A stretch of DNA of 64,000 bases from contig NC_079316.1 of assembly GCF_029931775.1 (NCBI RefSeq), forward strand, positions 64,234,064-64,298,063. The letters run 5' to 3'. The DNA comes from Euleptes europaea (lineage: Eukaryota; Chordata; Lepidosauria; Squamata; Sphaerodactylidae). Under the pieces are notes generated by a model. It was not told the origin of the DNA and made no database searches. It saw only the letters and a program-made list of their open reading frames with translations. Both the position numbers and the translations under genes were made by a program. Positions within the stretch are counted from its first letter, which is position 1. The number at the start of each line of letters is the position of its first letter. Positions 11,401 to 20,999 of this stretch are shown here, piece after piece.

Positions 11401-14400
11401 GAGAGCCTCCACCCTGTTCCTGTCCCCCTTCCCGCCCCCGGAGGTCCACATAAGGGCCTCATCATGGGTGCTTGCTTCAACCCCACAATGAGAGGCCAGC
11501 TGCACCACTTGCCTTTGCCGCACCCTTGCTTGTCCGAGGATCAGCAGTTTGTTGGGGCCAGGCACTTCGGTTGGCGGTGTCTTTTTCATGGCCTGGGCTT
11601 TCGGCAGAGTTGGGGCCATGGCCGCAGAAGCAGCAGTGATGGGGCTTCAGAAGTCCTCTGAGGATCATGGGGGTGAGAAGGAGCCTGTTTTCCCTTGCGT
11701 CTTTCCCGACTACCGTGGCCTTGCCTGGGGGGGGGGGGTCATGCTTTGGCCTCTGCAGGTGAACGAGGAAGTGAAAGTGCCCGAGATGCAAGGGTGGGGA
11801 ACCGTCTCAAACAACATCCATTAAATCTCCCTCCCCCAACCACCAATGATGCCATATCCTAAATGCCTTTTAAATTTCCCTCATGTGGAGTAACAGGCTA
11901 ATGTTCAGGAAACATGGCAAAGGCCCATTAGGGCAAATGGAAACAGCTACATAGGTTAACGGTTGGCCTATGCTATCACAAGCCCGCTCTTTCCTGTCCC
12001 CAGCCACTAGGCTTATATGTTGGCCACATTGTGCTCAAGTATATTAAACTAAATTAAACATTTCCCAATTAAAAGTGTGGGCCTCTGGAGGAAGATGGTA
12101 AACATACACACTATCAGCTTGAAGGGTCACCACACATATTCTTGAAGATAAAATCAGTTGCCTGAGATTATATGTCTTCCAGGCTGACTTAAACTGGTTC
12201 AACAGTCATTTCCTCTTTCTAAAGAAATTTGGCAAAGAAGAGTTTCCTCAATACCTTTATCAAACTGCAATGTCTAGGATTCTCTGAGGGGAACCAAGAC
12301 AGTTAAACTGGTAAATGTCTGCAGTGCAGATAGCTGGTTCTAACATGGAATCAAACCTATGAAGCAAGACTTTTTGTGTCTAGCTGTTCATGTTTGGCAA
12401 TAATAAAATCAGGTCTAGATTCTAATTTCAGTCTCAAAATCTTCATTGATTTCAACGTTGTTGCCATGGAATTCCATGGGTATTTGGTTTTTAAAATACT
12501 GTCTCAAACACTTACCTATGACACCTCACCAATAATTTAAAACAAATACCATCTTCACATTTACTGTTAGCAGTTGTATTTTCAAATGCTGTGCATTTCA
12601 GAAGCGAAAAGGCTATCTTTTGTTTTCTAAATTGTTGCAATTTAAATTTCTACTTTTTGTTTGCAGTGATTGTCTGAGTTAAAAGCCCTGTTGTATTACA
12701 GCTATAAAAACATGCCACTTCCAACCCTGCTATTTGTTTAGTCCAGCCAGCAATATATTTTAATGCTGAAAAGTAAATTTAATAACAGGGTTATTTTAAA
12801 CCATTTGTGTGATAATCATTTTCATCTAGATTTAATTTAGGCTGGCTCTCAAGCAATACTTTAAAAAAATACTCTGACACACAGTAGTATGCAAATTGAC
12901 ACATTCACCTTGTACAATGCAGAATTTTTCTTTGTGCTACTGTCATGCATTTAGACTTAGTCCTTCCCCAAGATACCCTAGTAATTATACTAGCCATAGG
13001 GGATAGTATTCCTTCTGCAGATTACTTGTCTCCAGGCTTCATCATTTAGTGGAGCCTGGATGGGGTAGATGGGGGGCAGCTGTTGTCAATGGTGTAACAT
13101 CACTTCCAGGCTAAGCTCTGGAAGTGGTATCACACCTGTCTAGGTACCACCAAAAACTCTATGGTAAAACCAATTCCTAGAGAGGTATGACATCACTTCC
13201 AGGTTTTTAACAATTCAGAATGCAGTGTTGAACTGTAAGCCCAGCCTTTTTCAAACCAGTGCAAGATGGAGAAAATGAAGATGTATATGTATAAAAAGCC
13301 CACTGTTCATTTTTTTCTCTCTCTCCAAGGGGGAAGCTCAAACCTGGTGAAACTTATTCAAACTTCAGTGATGTAGAACTTAATGTTGGAACTGTTACCA
13401 AGGTTAAGTTTCTTTGGAACAACAATATCATAAACCCAACTTTACCGAGACTGGGAGCAGCAAAGGTTACAGTACAAGATGGAAAAGATGGGAATACGTA
13501 TGTATATATTTTCTGGTTTTTGTAAAAGAAAGACATACAAACCTAGTCATATATTAAACCATCTCTGTTCTGCATAGTTTGCATAGGCTTTAGAATACTG
13601 ATCAATAGGATGCTATCTTTATGCTTCAACATTTTAAAATAGTTTATAGTTGCCTTTATAGGACAATACTTGGATTTTAACTAAGCCAGGGACTGTTGTG
13701 GAGATCAGTTTGAGTGGGCAAAATTACAGTTTATGAAATAGTTATTTTATAAGTGGCAACCTGCAAGGACTTGTGGGAGGCATCTCCTTTCCCCCTCCCC
13801 CACTATTTCCTCTTTGCTTTTGCTGAAAGCCTCAATAGCCTCTCCCCTTTTCCTGCTACCGTCTCTCCTTCCCATCAAACAGTCAACCTACCTTTACCTG
13901 CCTCCTGCCTTAAGCTCTCTCTCTCACACACACAGCCTCTGCTTAGGAAAACTGTGGCCCAGTTGTATGGTGCCAGCTGCTGGGCTAGGCCCACTTGCAT
14001 CATAGGGAACCCTCAAGGACTTGTGGGGGGGGCACCTCATTTTCCCCTGTATCCCCCGCCCTACACTATTTCCTTTTTTCTCTTCTCTTGGCAACCCCCA
14101 TATCCTCTCCTTTTTCCCTGCCCCATTCTCTCCATCTCAGCCATTCACCAACCTACCTTTTATCTGCTTCCCATGTTCAGCCATATTTATTATTTATTTA
14201 CTTCATTTATACCCCATCTTTCTCCACAGTGGGAGCCAAGCAGTTTACATTATTCTCTTCTCCTTTTTTTCTTCCCACAACAACCCTGTGAGATAGGTTA
14301 GGATGAAAGTATGTGGCTGACCCCAAATCACCCAGTGAGCTTCCACAGCCAGATGGAGGCTCAAACCTGGGTCTTGCAGACCGTGCTCTGAAGCTCTAAC

Positions 14401-15639
14401 CACTACACCACACTGGCTTTCATAGAGTGGCTGCTGTTGAACAGTAGCAATCAGCCAGGCCTAGATGAGCCATGAAAGTTGGATGGTATCAAGTCACCTA
14501 GAGGGTGCTTCCAGGCCTAAGGTTGCCGATCAACTGATGAGACCTTGAGATCTCTCAGAATTACAACAGTACTCCAGACGTCAGACATCTGTCCCCTGGA
14601 GAAAATAACTGCTTTAGAGGGTGGATTCTATGGCATTGTATTCAGCTGAGGCCTCTTCGCTCCCCAAACCATGCCCTTCTCAGATTCCATGACAAAATCT
14701 GGCTTTTTTCTTGTGTGCATTCATGACCGTGGGTTTTTTTTTGTGTGAGCAATTTTCTTGTGGGCTTTTTTCATGAGGGTTTTTTTCTGGTTACCCAAAA
14801 TAGCATACCAAGGGTTCCCAGGAATATTCCTGAACAAGAGCTGGCTTAGACAAATGCTGACTCCACATGGAAACTATTCTCCATTTAGGTTTCATTGTCA
14901 TTGCTAATGTAGAGGCATTTGCATTGGTAATGGGGCATCTATACAGCAGTTTTCCCACCTTGCCTTAGCCCCCCACAACCAATTTTCCTCCATGCCAGTG
15001 GATGGCTTTATTCAATAATCAGTAATCAACACGGCTGTATCCTAATAATATTATAACAAAGTTGCCTCAATTTACTTGTTTGCAGCTTTTGTTTTTTTTA
15101 AGTGTGTGGCTTTTTTAATTGAAGAGTTATAAGGGAACATACACAGCCTCTGCATCCTTTTCTTTATTTCTCTGCAACAAAATAGGTAGAGACTTTTAAA
15201 AAAAATGAAAGCTGTGAATTCACAGGAATTAGTATATCATGACAATAGAGTATTATAACATTATAGAGATGTGTGCTGATTTATTTTTTCAAAAAAAAAA
15301 AACCCTTAAGTTTGTGGGAAGGGGTAGCAGTTGAGGCAAGGAATATAGACCCAATATAGGCAGGATCTACAAAACTGCACACCTTTCTATCTACATGGCA
15401 TCCAAAGACTGCAATCTTTACAGAATTATCATACTAAACCAGAAAATGAGGTGGTTTTTAAAATTAATTTTGCTCACCTTGTAAGATGCAAGTTTGTTTG
15501 GTTGTTTAAAAACAGAATTGCACTACATGTGATGCCAGAAAGCATTTAAACTAACATTATTGTTCGTTTATCCAGATTCAATTTCTGTGGCAGTGAAACA
15601 GTAAGAGAAGATGTTCTCCAGACACTGGCACCATGCTAA
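2296..15639 (+). CDS. PNLIP: Pancreatic triacylglycerol lipase family gene, last seven coding exons (3' part of gene)
   Basis: Secreted pancreatic lipases hydrolyse dietary triacylglycerols in the gut, usually with colipase. Exons at 2296-2415, 2501-2620, 7219-7337, 8621-8750, 9722-9833, 13330-13497 and 15576-15639 join in one frame across GT-AG introns and give about 276 residues plus stop, matching the C-terminal 60% of the 465-residue human protein. The catalytic Asp sits in GLDPAQP, the catalytic His in [11 protein letters not shown], and the lid between two Cys in exons 2 and 3. The PLAT domain begins at [11 protein letters not shown] and ends [19 protein letters not shown]. The Ser exon (GHSLG) is not in the window. 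Ala and Pro in GLDPAQP differ from the Val/Ala pair known from inactive mammalian PNLIPRP1, so an active enzyme is likely. The paralogue (PNLIP, PNLIPRP1 or PNLIPRP2) is uncertain; the family is not. Confidence 0.93.
2501..2620 (+). CDS. PNLIP: Lipase exon b: start of lid domain
   Basis: It follows acceptor atattccag and ends GAAG|GTAGGT. It encodes [20 protein letters not shown] and then [19 protein letters not shown]. The Cys in PGCKKN is the first of the disulfide pair that closes the lid loop in pancreatic lipases. Human PNLIP has the same segment with few changes. Confidence 0.95.
3001..3300 (-). repeat. tRNA-derived SINE, type A (MIR/CORE-like), copy 1
   Basis: On the minus strand it starts GCCAGCGTGGTGTAGTGGTT (A-box region of a tRNA head), has a B-box-like TTGATTCC, then the CORE-like GTGACCTTGGCCTAG, and ends in a pyrimidine-rich tail. 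This SINE recurs at 29221, 38219 and 44448. Confidence 0.8.
3400..3800 (+). repeat. Degenerate LINE-like fragment
   Basis: Phrases such as GGAGGGCTTTGAAGGTAAGG and GGAAGCCAGGGTAGGAATTT resemble old L2/CR1-type 3' sequence. The evidence is weak. Confidence 0.3.
4409..4625 (-). repeat. tRNA-derived SINE, type B, copy 1
   Basis: Minus-strand copy with the CORE-like block GTGACCTTGGGCCAGTCACA and a 3' part reading AGAAAAGCGGTATATAAATG. Its tRNA head is partly lost. Confidence 0.7.
4640..6450. other. Lipase intron, no gene or repeat recognised
   Basis: AT-rich intronic DNA. The only structure I see is a short hairpin at 5941-5994, where GGTAGTTGCTATA faces TATAGCAACTACC. Confidence 0.5.
6457..6608 (+). 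repeat. tRNA-derived SINE, type C, 3' fragment
   Basis: GTACCCAGCTTGCTGGGGGT to CACAGGGGACCTTTG matches the 3' two thirds of the full copy at 26982-27292; the tRNA head is absent. Confidence 0.75.
7219..7337 (+). CDS. PNLIP: Lipase exon c: catalytic His
   Basis: The acceptor is cttttttgcag and the donor is ACA|GTATGT. It encodes [19 protein letters not shown] followed by [20 protein letters not shown]. His in CNHLRSY aligns with the catalytic His263 of human PNLIP, and the Cys just before it closes the lid. The lid is full length, unlike in lid-less relatives. Confidence 0.95.
7660..7900 (+). repeat. CT-rich dispersed repeat, copy 1
   Basis: ACTTGTGGTAGGCATCT followed by about 180 bp of C/T-rich sequence recurs at 13750 and 14008. 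I do not recognise the family. Confidence 0.5.
7979..8205 (+). repeat. tRNA-derived SINE, type B, nearly full copy
   Basis: It opens GTAGTGGCTAAAGTGTCAGA, has B-box GGTTCAAGTCC, the CORE-like TGACCTTAGGCCAGCCACA, and ends CCCCACTGGGGAGAAAGGGT. It is one of the clearest copies of this lizard-type SINE here. Confidence 0.8.
8621..8750 (+). CDS. PNLIP: Lipase exon d: end of catalytic domain
   Basis: The acceptor is aaaactag and the donor is CCC|GTAAGT. It encodes [20 protein letters not shown] and then [20 protein letters not shown], ending in IFA. The three-Cys CxxCPxGGCPxMGHYAD motif is the signature of this family just before the PLAT domain. Confidence 0.95.
9050..9590 (-). repeat. Unnamed dispersed repeat with terminal direct repeats
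   Basis: About 90 bp beginning near AAGTCAGCCAAATCTGAGGA occurs at both 9065 and 9502. The interior (GGAGGAGCAGGGCCCTTTCC) recurs inverted at 17865-18205. Confidence 0.5.
9722..9833 (+). CDS. PNLIP: Lipase exon e: start of PLAT domain
   Basis: The acceptor is tgatgtag and the donor is CCA|GTAAGT. It encodes [20 protein letters not shown] and then [16 protein letters not shown]. This is the first strand set of the C-terminal beta-sandwich, the part that binds colipase in pancreatic lipase. Confidence 0.94.
9891..10246. repeat. About 310-bp intronic insertion between 22-bp direct repeats
   Basis: TTTTTGAGCTACTCTATGAT at 9891 recurs at 10225 with one change. The direct repeats resemble a long target-site duplication around 9913-10224. 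The inserted sequence is not recognised and has no poly-A tail. Confidence 0.45.
10325..10925 (-). mobile_element. BovB (RTE-clade) LINE fragment
   Basis: The strand and phrases such as CCATGGCTTCCTTGATTGAG, TCCAACACCACATTTCAAG and GATCTTGGTCACCAGACACA match the BovB 3' half read on the minus strand. It is old, with many small gaps, and lies in the lipase intron. Confidence 0.75.
11200..11830. other. GC-rich intronic island of unknown origin
   Basis: This block is much richer in G+C than the AT-rich intron around it. Short reading frames on both strands show no certain homology. A decayed retroelement is possible but unproven. Confidence 0.3.
11831..13329. other. Lipase intron, no gene recognised
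   Basis: AT-rich. 13070-13220 holds phrases like ACATCACTTCCAGG and AACTCTATGGTAAAACC that may be a worn MITE also seen near 16146-16300. Nothing else is recognised. Confidence 0.4.
13330..13497 (+). CDS. PNLIP: Lipase exon f: PLAT domain core
   Basis: The acceptor is ctctccaag and the donor is AC|GTATGT. It encodes [40 protein letters not shown] and [15 protein letters not shown]. The segment [15 protein letters not shown] resembles human PNLIPRP1 and PNLIP more than PNLIPRP2, the main reason for not calling PNLIPRP2. Confidence 0.94.
13750..14190 (+). repeat. CT-rich dispersed repeat, two tandem copies
   Basis: CTGCAAGGACTTGTGGGAGG at 13760 and CCTCAAGGACTTGTGGGGGG at 14009 each open a C/T-rich block, 250 bp apart. 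Related to 7660-7900. Confidence 0.55.
14191..14424 (-). repeat. tRNA-derived SINE, type B, in a longer repeat
   Basis: The minus strand starts AGCCAGTGTGGTGTAGTGGT, carries CORE-like sequence and ends in an AT-rich tail (AAATAAATAATAAATAT). The flanking TGGCTGCTGTTGAACAGTAG is shared with 17545, so the SINE sits in a larger repeated unit. Confidence 0.7.
14517..14705 (+). mobile_element. Worn copy of TAGGGTTGCCA-family MITE
   Basis: TAAGGTTGCCGATCAACTG, then CTGGAGAAAATAACTGCTTT and GGATTCTATGGCATTGTATT follow the same order as the intact MITE at 515-723. Confidence 0.55.
14706..15575. other. Last lipase intron, no feature recognised
   Basis: AT-rich with a poly-A run near 15289. No gene or clear repeat. 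Confidence 0.4.
15576..15639 (+). CDS. PNLIP: Lipase exon g: C-terminus and stop
   Basis: The acceptor is tttatccag. It encodes [20 protein letters not shown] and then TAA. Ending in a Cys is typical of the family, where the last residue forms a disulfide. Confidence 0.95.
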
Positions 15640-15668
15640 CGAAAAGCAAGGACTGTAATGCAAATCTT

Positions 15669-15674
15669 AATAAA
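15669..15674 (+). promoter_or_regulatory. Polyadenylation signal of the lipase gene
   Basis: AATAAA lies 30 bases after the lipase stop codon, a very short 3' UTR as is usual for pancreatic zymogen-type genes. Confidence 0.75.
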
Positions 15675-15699
15675 AAGTAATATTACTTGGTTACTTTGT

Positions 15700-17100
15700 T
15701 TCAAAAGCTTTATTTATTTATTTTATCAAATCTCTATCTTGCCCTCCCCAGCCAAGGCGTCTGGGGTCGTTATCTGTGCATGTATTAATTGCTACACATA
15801 TTTCTCCACACTGTAATATTAAAGAGATGATCTAAGAAATAACCTGATAAGCAACTAAAAAAAGTCTCATTCCAGATGAAAGACAGCCACATTAACTGCA
15901 TTAGTTCACAACAGCAAAAACATTCACAAATAAAGCTTCATTCCACCTTCATTCTTATGCATGTGGGGTGCCAAATTCCTTTGCATGAAAAGAGCAGATC
16001 GCTGTGCACAAAAGTAATCACACATGTATCTGCCTTCCTCACTACCATGAATAGTGTACACGGTGTGGGTAGGAGAGTTCGATGTGCACAGACAAAGGAG
16101 CAGACATTCCTTGCCGTGCTTTCTTTGCTGGCAGTGTCATTGCCTGCACAGTAGGGTTGCAACCAGTGGGAGACTTACCACGTATGGCGGGGAGGGCTCA
16201 CCAACAACGTGCTGACATCACTCCACTCACACCTGGACACTCTATCATTTGGACAAAACTCCATGGTTTAACCTCTATGGTTTCTCCTCCCACACAACTC
16301 AGTGGAAACAGGAAGCATCTGCTGGCAGCAGGGGATCCTCTGCCACCCATGGGAACCTGGCAAGCCTGCTGTATGCAACACTTTCTCCCTAGGCCAGCTC
16401 AGGTTGTGCAGATGGGAGACGTGTATCACAAGGAGCCTAATGCAGTACAAATAGATTGTATTTGCTTTTGAACAGTGACAACTGGTACCCATGGGGTGGG
16501 AGGAAAGGGCAGTCAATGGTAGACCAAGCCACTAGCTTCAATCCTGAGGTATCTTCTCCCCTTGTAAACACTGCAGAAGAAGACATTCTAGAACACTTCT
16601 CAAAGTGAACAAAAGGTGAACATTGATACAGACGCCAACCTAATGCAACCTCTCCTTTTGTAAGTATGTTTACAACACAGTAAAAAAACCCAAGATGGGA
16701 AAGAAATCCTGCCATACGCACTTGTCCTTTCCTGAAACCCACTACTCAACATACTAGTCAGACGAGTCAGGTTCATGAGACAAAGAAAGATATTGAGCAC
16801 CACAGGTATCAATTTAATCCAGAACTCCCCAAAACCCTAGCTCAAGAACTCATTTTCTATGTTCTAAAATGACCCAAAGCAAGAAGGCTTTTGGCTAAGT
16901 CAAAGGCATTCCCTCAGCATTGCATACAACTATCCCAAATCAGATTAAGGGCTGCTAGTTCCAGAAGACCCAGGAGATAGCATTTGTCAGGAGATAACAT
17001 TTGAATTGATAACAAAATGATACACAGAACATGCAGAGTACCTTTAACTCAACACTAATGGTGCAATGTTATGCATGTTCAACCAGAAGCAAGTCCTTCT
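15700..17100. other. Intergenic, downstream of lipase; no gene recognised
   Basis: A short TTTATTTATTTTATCAAATC piece near 15710 resembles the end of an old SINE, and 16146-16300 may be a worn MITE. Small reading frames show no homology. Confidence 0.4.
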
Positions 17101-17102
17101 AT

Positions 17103-17150
17103 AGCCAGTGTGGTGTAGTGGTTAAGAGCAGTGGTTTGGAGCTGCAACAG
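17103..17150 (+). repeat. SINE type A head fragment
   Basis: GCCAGTGTGGTGTAGTGGTT and AAGAGCAGTGGTTTGGAGC are the tRNA-like head of type A, without the body. Confidence 0.65.
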
Positions 17151-17369
17151 GTCTTCCACATGGCAGGTTTCCCTAAAGTTTCCCTGTCTCAGTCCCCCAG
17201 CAGCGGCTACCCCACTCCCCTGGGCCACCAAGTCTTCTGCAATTTAAAAAAAGTCAGCACTTGAATATTGTTATATCAATATGTTGTTGAAACTATAGGT
17301 TTAGCAGGTTCTCTGAATTCCCATCATTCATTTTTTAAAGTGAAGTCTCTAACTTTAAAAAATCAGCTT

Positions 17370-18205
17370 TCATTAGTCTCCTCTCCTCCTTTTTATCCAC
17401 ACCACAATCCTGTGAGGTAGGTTAGGCTCAAAGTATGTGATTGGTCCAAAATCAACCAGTGAGTTTCCACAGCAAGATGGGGATTTGAACCTGGGTCTCA
17501 CAGACCCTGCTCTGAAGCTCTAACAGCTATACCACACTGGCTTCCATAGGGTGGCTGCTGTTGAACAGTAGCAAGCAGCCAGGCCTTGTTGAGTCATGCA
17601 AGTCAGGTGGCATTAAGTCAACCAGAGGTGTCTGTAAAGCCTACGGTTTAAGGGACCCCCCCCCCCCCGAATTACAATTGCACTGCAAACAACAGAAATC
17701 TGCCCCGTGGAGAAAATGGCTGCTTTGGAAGGTGGACTCTATGGCATTATACCCTGCTGAGGCTTCTTCCCTTCCCAAATCCTTTCCTCAGACTTCACCA
17801 CAAAATCTCCAGGAATTTCCCAACCTGGAGCTGGCAACTAACTCCAGCCAGGCCTAGCCCAAATGAGTCCTCCTTCAAAGGCCAAAATGAGTCCTCCCTC
17901 AAAGGCCAGGGGAAAGGGCCCTGCTCCTCCCCCTGGCTTTTACTGAGAGAAAAGCCTTGGAATGCTGTGGTTGCCTAGCAACAGCCACAGAGGGAATCTG
18001 TTGCTTAAAGCTACAGGAGCTCCTTATATCTTTTTCATGTTTTTTAAAACCCTAATGTATATTTTTTTTAGATTTCACATTTTCCTGCAAACTTTGGACC
18101 CATATCAGGTTCGTAGAAAGATCTGTCTTGCCCAGCTTCACAGCTCCAGTCACCAGATTTAAGTATCCAAAGATTTGGCTGACTTCGTTATTAGAATATA
18201 AGATA
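17370..18205. repeat. Composite repeat block: SINE B, worn MITE, unnamed repeat
   Basis: 17370-17545 is a minus SINE B. 17645-17850 is a worn TAGGGTTGCCA-family MITE (GAGAAAATGGCTGCTTTGGA). 17865-18205 is the unnamed repeat of 9050-9590 in opposite orientation. The first two and their spacer recur in the same order at 14191-14705. Confidence 0.6.
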
Positions 18206-18209
18206 TCCC

Positions 18210-20090
18210 CATGAATATTTTTTTTACTTCTCCAAGAGGAAGAAGATAAGCCATTTAGTTAATACATTTAAACATAAGTACATATTGAATTGGTCAATTG
18301 ACTAATGGTTGAGAAACCACCAGAATATGATATATAGCTCATGTTGCCACCTTTTTTTCCTGACCAGGCTTGTATTTCTTTAATAGCTTTGTAACAAGAA
18401 GAAATTCAGCAGGTAAAGCTTCCTCATCACAGCATCTTCACACTGGAAAAAGTTACATTCTTGACTGATGTACAGTTATATGCAAAGAAGCTCTGCCAGA
18501 AAAAAAGTTGGCCATCTTTTGTGGCCTTCTACCCTCAGTATCATCTCTGGCTACAGCTACTTCTGACATATTTATAATTTGACAAACGGGGCATAGGTGC
18601 TAGAACCACATGTATGTGTGAGAGAGACAGAAGGTCATGCTCTCCTGTCATCCCAATGTTAAGATCCTCCATGGAAAACATCCCTGTTCCTTCCCACTCC
18701 ACATCTGAGTCCTTCTGGTGCTTTTGCTTATGGCATCAATGTATTCATAGTTAACTGCGGGTTACCAGCCACCCCCTTCTAATAATGAAGCAGAACAGCA
18801 TTCACTTTGTTGAGCAGTTTAAATAAACAACACTTTACAAAACTCTCGCATAAAATGTGAAGTTAAATGAACACCAAATTACTGTCCATTTCCACGGCTT
18901 TCAGTGCTAATGGAGATATTTGCGTGACCTTTCCAAATGCTTAGATTTTTTTTAAAAATGACAACATAAAAAGATTTGTTGTTGAAAAACGCAAGTGACT
19001 ATAAACCACATATTATTTGTAAATACAGCATGTTCCTGCATCATTCATTTCGGCATCTCATTGAGTCCTAATTGGTATATATTTGGGTTGACAAACATTG
19101 TTCTCTTGTAAAGGTGTCAAATTCCTCAGCAATGTCAGCGACAAAAGGCCCCCACTGCTGGTGATATATAAATTATGCTCCTTACCATATAATCAGTCAT
19201 ATCTATTAGAACGCTATTTGCAACACAACAACGTTAAAAAAAACGAGCAAGATTTATTGGCCTTTTTCCGCTTTGCTATGGCGCCATTCAAAACAAAAAG
19301 TTTTTCCATTTGAACTTTAAATGAGGAAAGGTTCAACGTTTGATCAGCTTCATATAAAATAAGAAGCGCTTGATATGAGAAGCTGTGTAGCTTATCAAAT
19401 ACAAGTCAAAGGGCAGATTTTGCAATCACCGTTTGAAACCATCCTGTCACCGTTATATATGGAGCAATGTGATGACGCAGTCACTTAGCCTGATAACCTC
19501 TGACAGAAATGATTCTACCAGTATGTGTTAATTTAGTCTAACCGCAGAGTCCCATATGATTTATTCTGTTTTCTCCTTCTATATATTTTTTGTAATTATT
19601 AGCCTTTTCGGCCTAGGTAACATCCTTTACTTCTGTACTGAATATTAATAAATGTTACCATACAAAACAAACTCTGTGCCAAAAATACGAGGGAGTTCCT
19701 TTATGAGTGCCTTGTGTTTGTACTGAAACGTGTGTGTTTTTTTTTTTTAACAAGCTGCAATCTTAACAAAAGAAAGAACAGAAAAACTCAACAGCAACTG
19801 TGGCTTTGCTTGCTCCTCGGCGCAATGGCTTTTAAAAGAGGTCTGAGTTTGAAAAGTGTCCCATGACACAGAGTGTTGTTTTTCCCCCCTAAAAGTTAGA
19901 ATCCCTGCTAGATGTGTGGAAGACACTGAGAGGCCCACTGGATTGTGGCAATAATTTTCCGCACGGTCCCCAAGACACAGAGAAAATGCTCTAGAAAACA
20001 AGACAGTGGTGCTTTTCCCTAAGGGGTATTCTTCACGGAGATTTGCTGCTGTTTCGATGCTGATTTGCATCGGAGTCAAATTTTGGTTAT
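18210..20090. promoter_or_regulatory. Repeat-free AT-rich stretch, candidate conserved regulatory DNA
   Basis: About 1.9 kb without any repeat I recognise, while flanking DNA is dense in them. It is rich in homeobox-type TAATT and has TGATGACGCAGTCA, an AP-1/CRE-like palindrome, near 19470. It abuts the CpG-rich stretch at 20.1-20.6 kb. A regulatory role is inference only. Confidence 0.35.
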
Positions 20091-20099
20091 TCACTGCAG

Positions 20100-20590
20100 A
20101 TCCGTGGTTTCCCCCCCTTAGCAAAATAAGCCGGGTTAAAAGAGAGGCAATCCAAACCACTTTTGAAACGATCTTTCCTGTGGACACGTGTTTTCTTGCG
20201 CGGATGCCCATGAAAAAAAGTTTGCTTCGCTCCCCGGGACGTCTCCTTTCTCCTCCCCCAAGAACAGTGATTGGCTGGGGGAGTTTTGCGCTCGGACAAG
20301 AATACCGCCCCTTTGGCTGCCTGCCTGCCTAGAATCCTGGCACTTCTCTCCCTCCGTCCCCGCACGCCTTCCCCGCCCCTCGCCCGGAATGGGTCTTGGA
20401 TCTGGGCCCACACCTCCAAGCCCAGGGGGACGTTGGACGGACGGCTCCAGGGGGAGACTGGTGGGGCCACGCCATGTGCTCCTCGCGTGCTGGGGGTGGT
20501 GGCAGCTCAGTCGAGGGCAGTGGGGGGGATCTTCAAGAGAAGGGGCTGTTGGCCCTTCTGCCCCAAAGGGGAGGGGGGATTTTTGAGAAA
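20100..20590. promoter_or_regulatory. CpG-rich stretch, candidate orphan promoter
   Basis: Dense CpG between 20180 and 20500 with an inverted CCAAT box in CAGTGATTGGCTGGGGGAG near 20268. No coding exon of any recognised gene lies beside it. It could start a non-coding RNA or be a decayed CpG-rich repeat. Confidence 0.35.
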
Positions 20591-20627
20591 TCGGATGGGG
20601 AAAATGTGCATCCTGAGAGCAGAAAAC
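20576..20627. mobile_element. Hairpin MITE, half copy
   Basis: TTGAGAAATCGGATGGGGAA with the following ATGTGCAT and GAGAGC is one arm of the hairpin family; the other arm is missing. Confidence 0.5.
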
Positions 20628-20683
20628 CCATCACTTTTCTGAAGAGGGGCAGCCAGCCTCCTCTTATCTCCCTCCTCTCTCTC

Positions 20684-20995
20684 GATGCACTGTGGCCGGA
20701 TCATGGCCAGCGCGCAATCCAGGGGCCTTCTTTCCTCTCCCCCCCTTGCCATACACACTGGCTGGATCGGGGCTGGCATGCAAGCTAGGAGCCCTCCTGT
20801 CTTTCACAATGCAATGTGGCTGGATCATGGCCAGCGTGCAATCCAGGGGCCTTTCCTCTCCCCCCCCTCACCATGCACACTGGCTGGATCGGGGCTGGCA
20901 TGCAAGCTAGGAGCCCTCCTGTCTTTCACGATGCAATGTGGCTGGATCATGGCCAGCGCGCAATCCAGGGGCCTTCTTTCCTCTCCCCCCACCCC
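20684..20995 (+). repeat. Minisatellite, 122-124-bp unit, about 2.6 copies
   Basis: Units start at about 20685, 20809 and 20931 with ATGCAATGTGGCTGGATCAT. Each unit is itself two diverged half-units of about 60 bp (TGGCTGGATCATGGCCAGCG and TGGCTGGATCGGGGCTGGCA). Confidence 0.85.
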
Positions 20996-20999
20996 CCAT

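Noticed and set aside
13753-14301. 182-codon open frame rich in Pro/Ser/Leu
   Set aside because: It is the translation of the CT-rich dispersed repeat and a SINE.
20188-20788. Several overlapping open frames of 90-130 codons
   Set aside because: They fall in the CpG-rich stretch and minisatellite, overlap on both strands and match no known protein.
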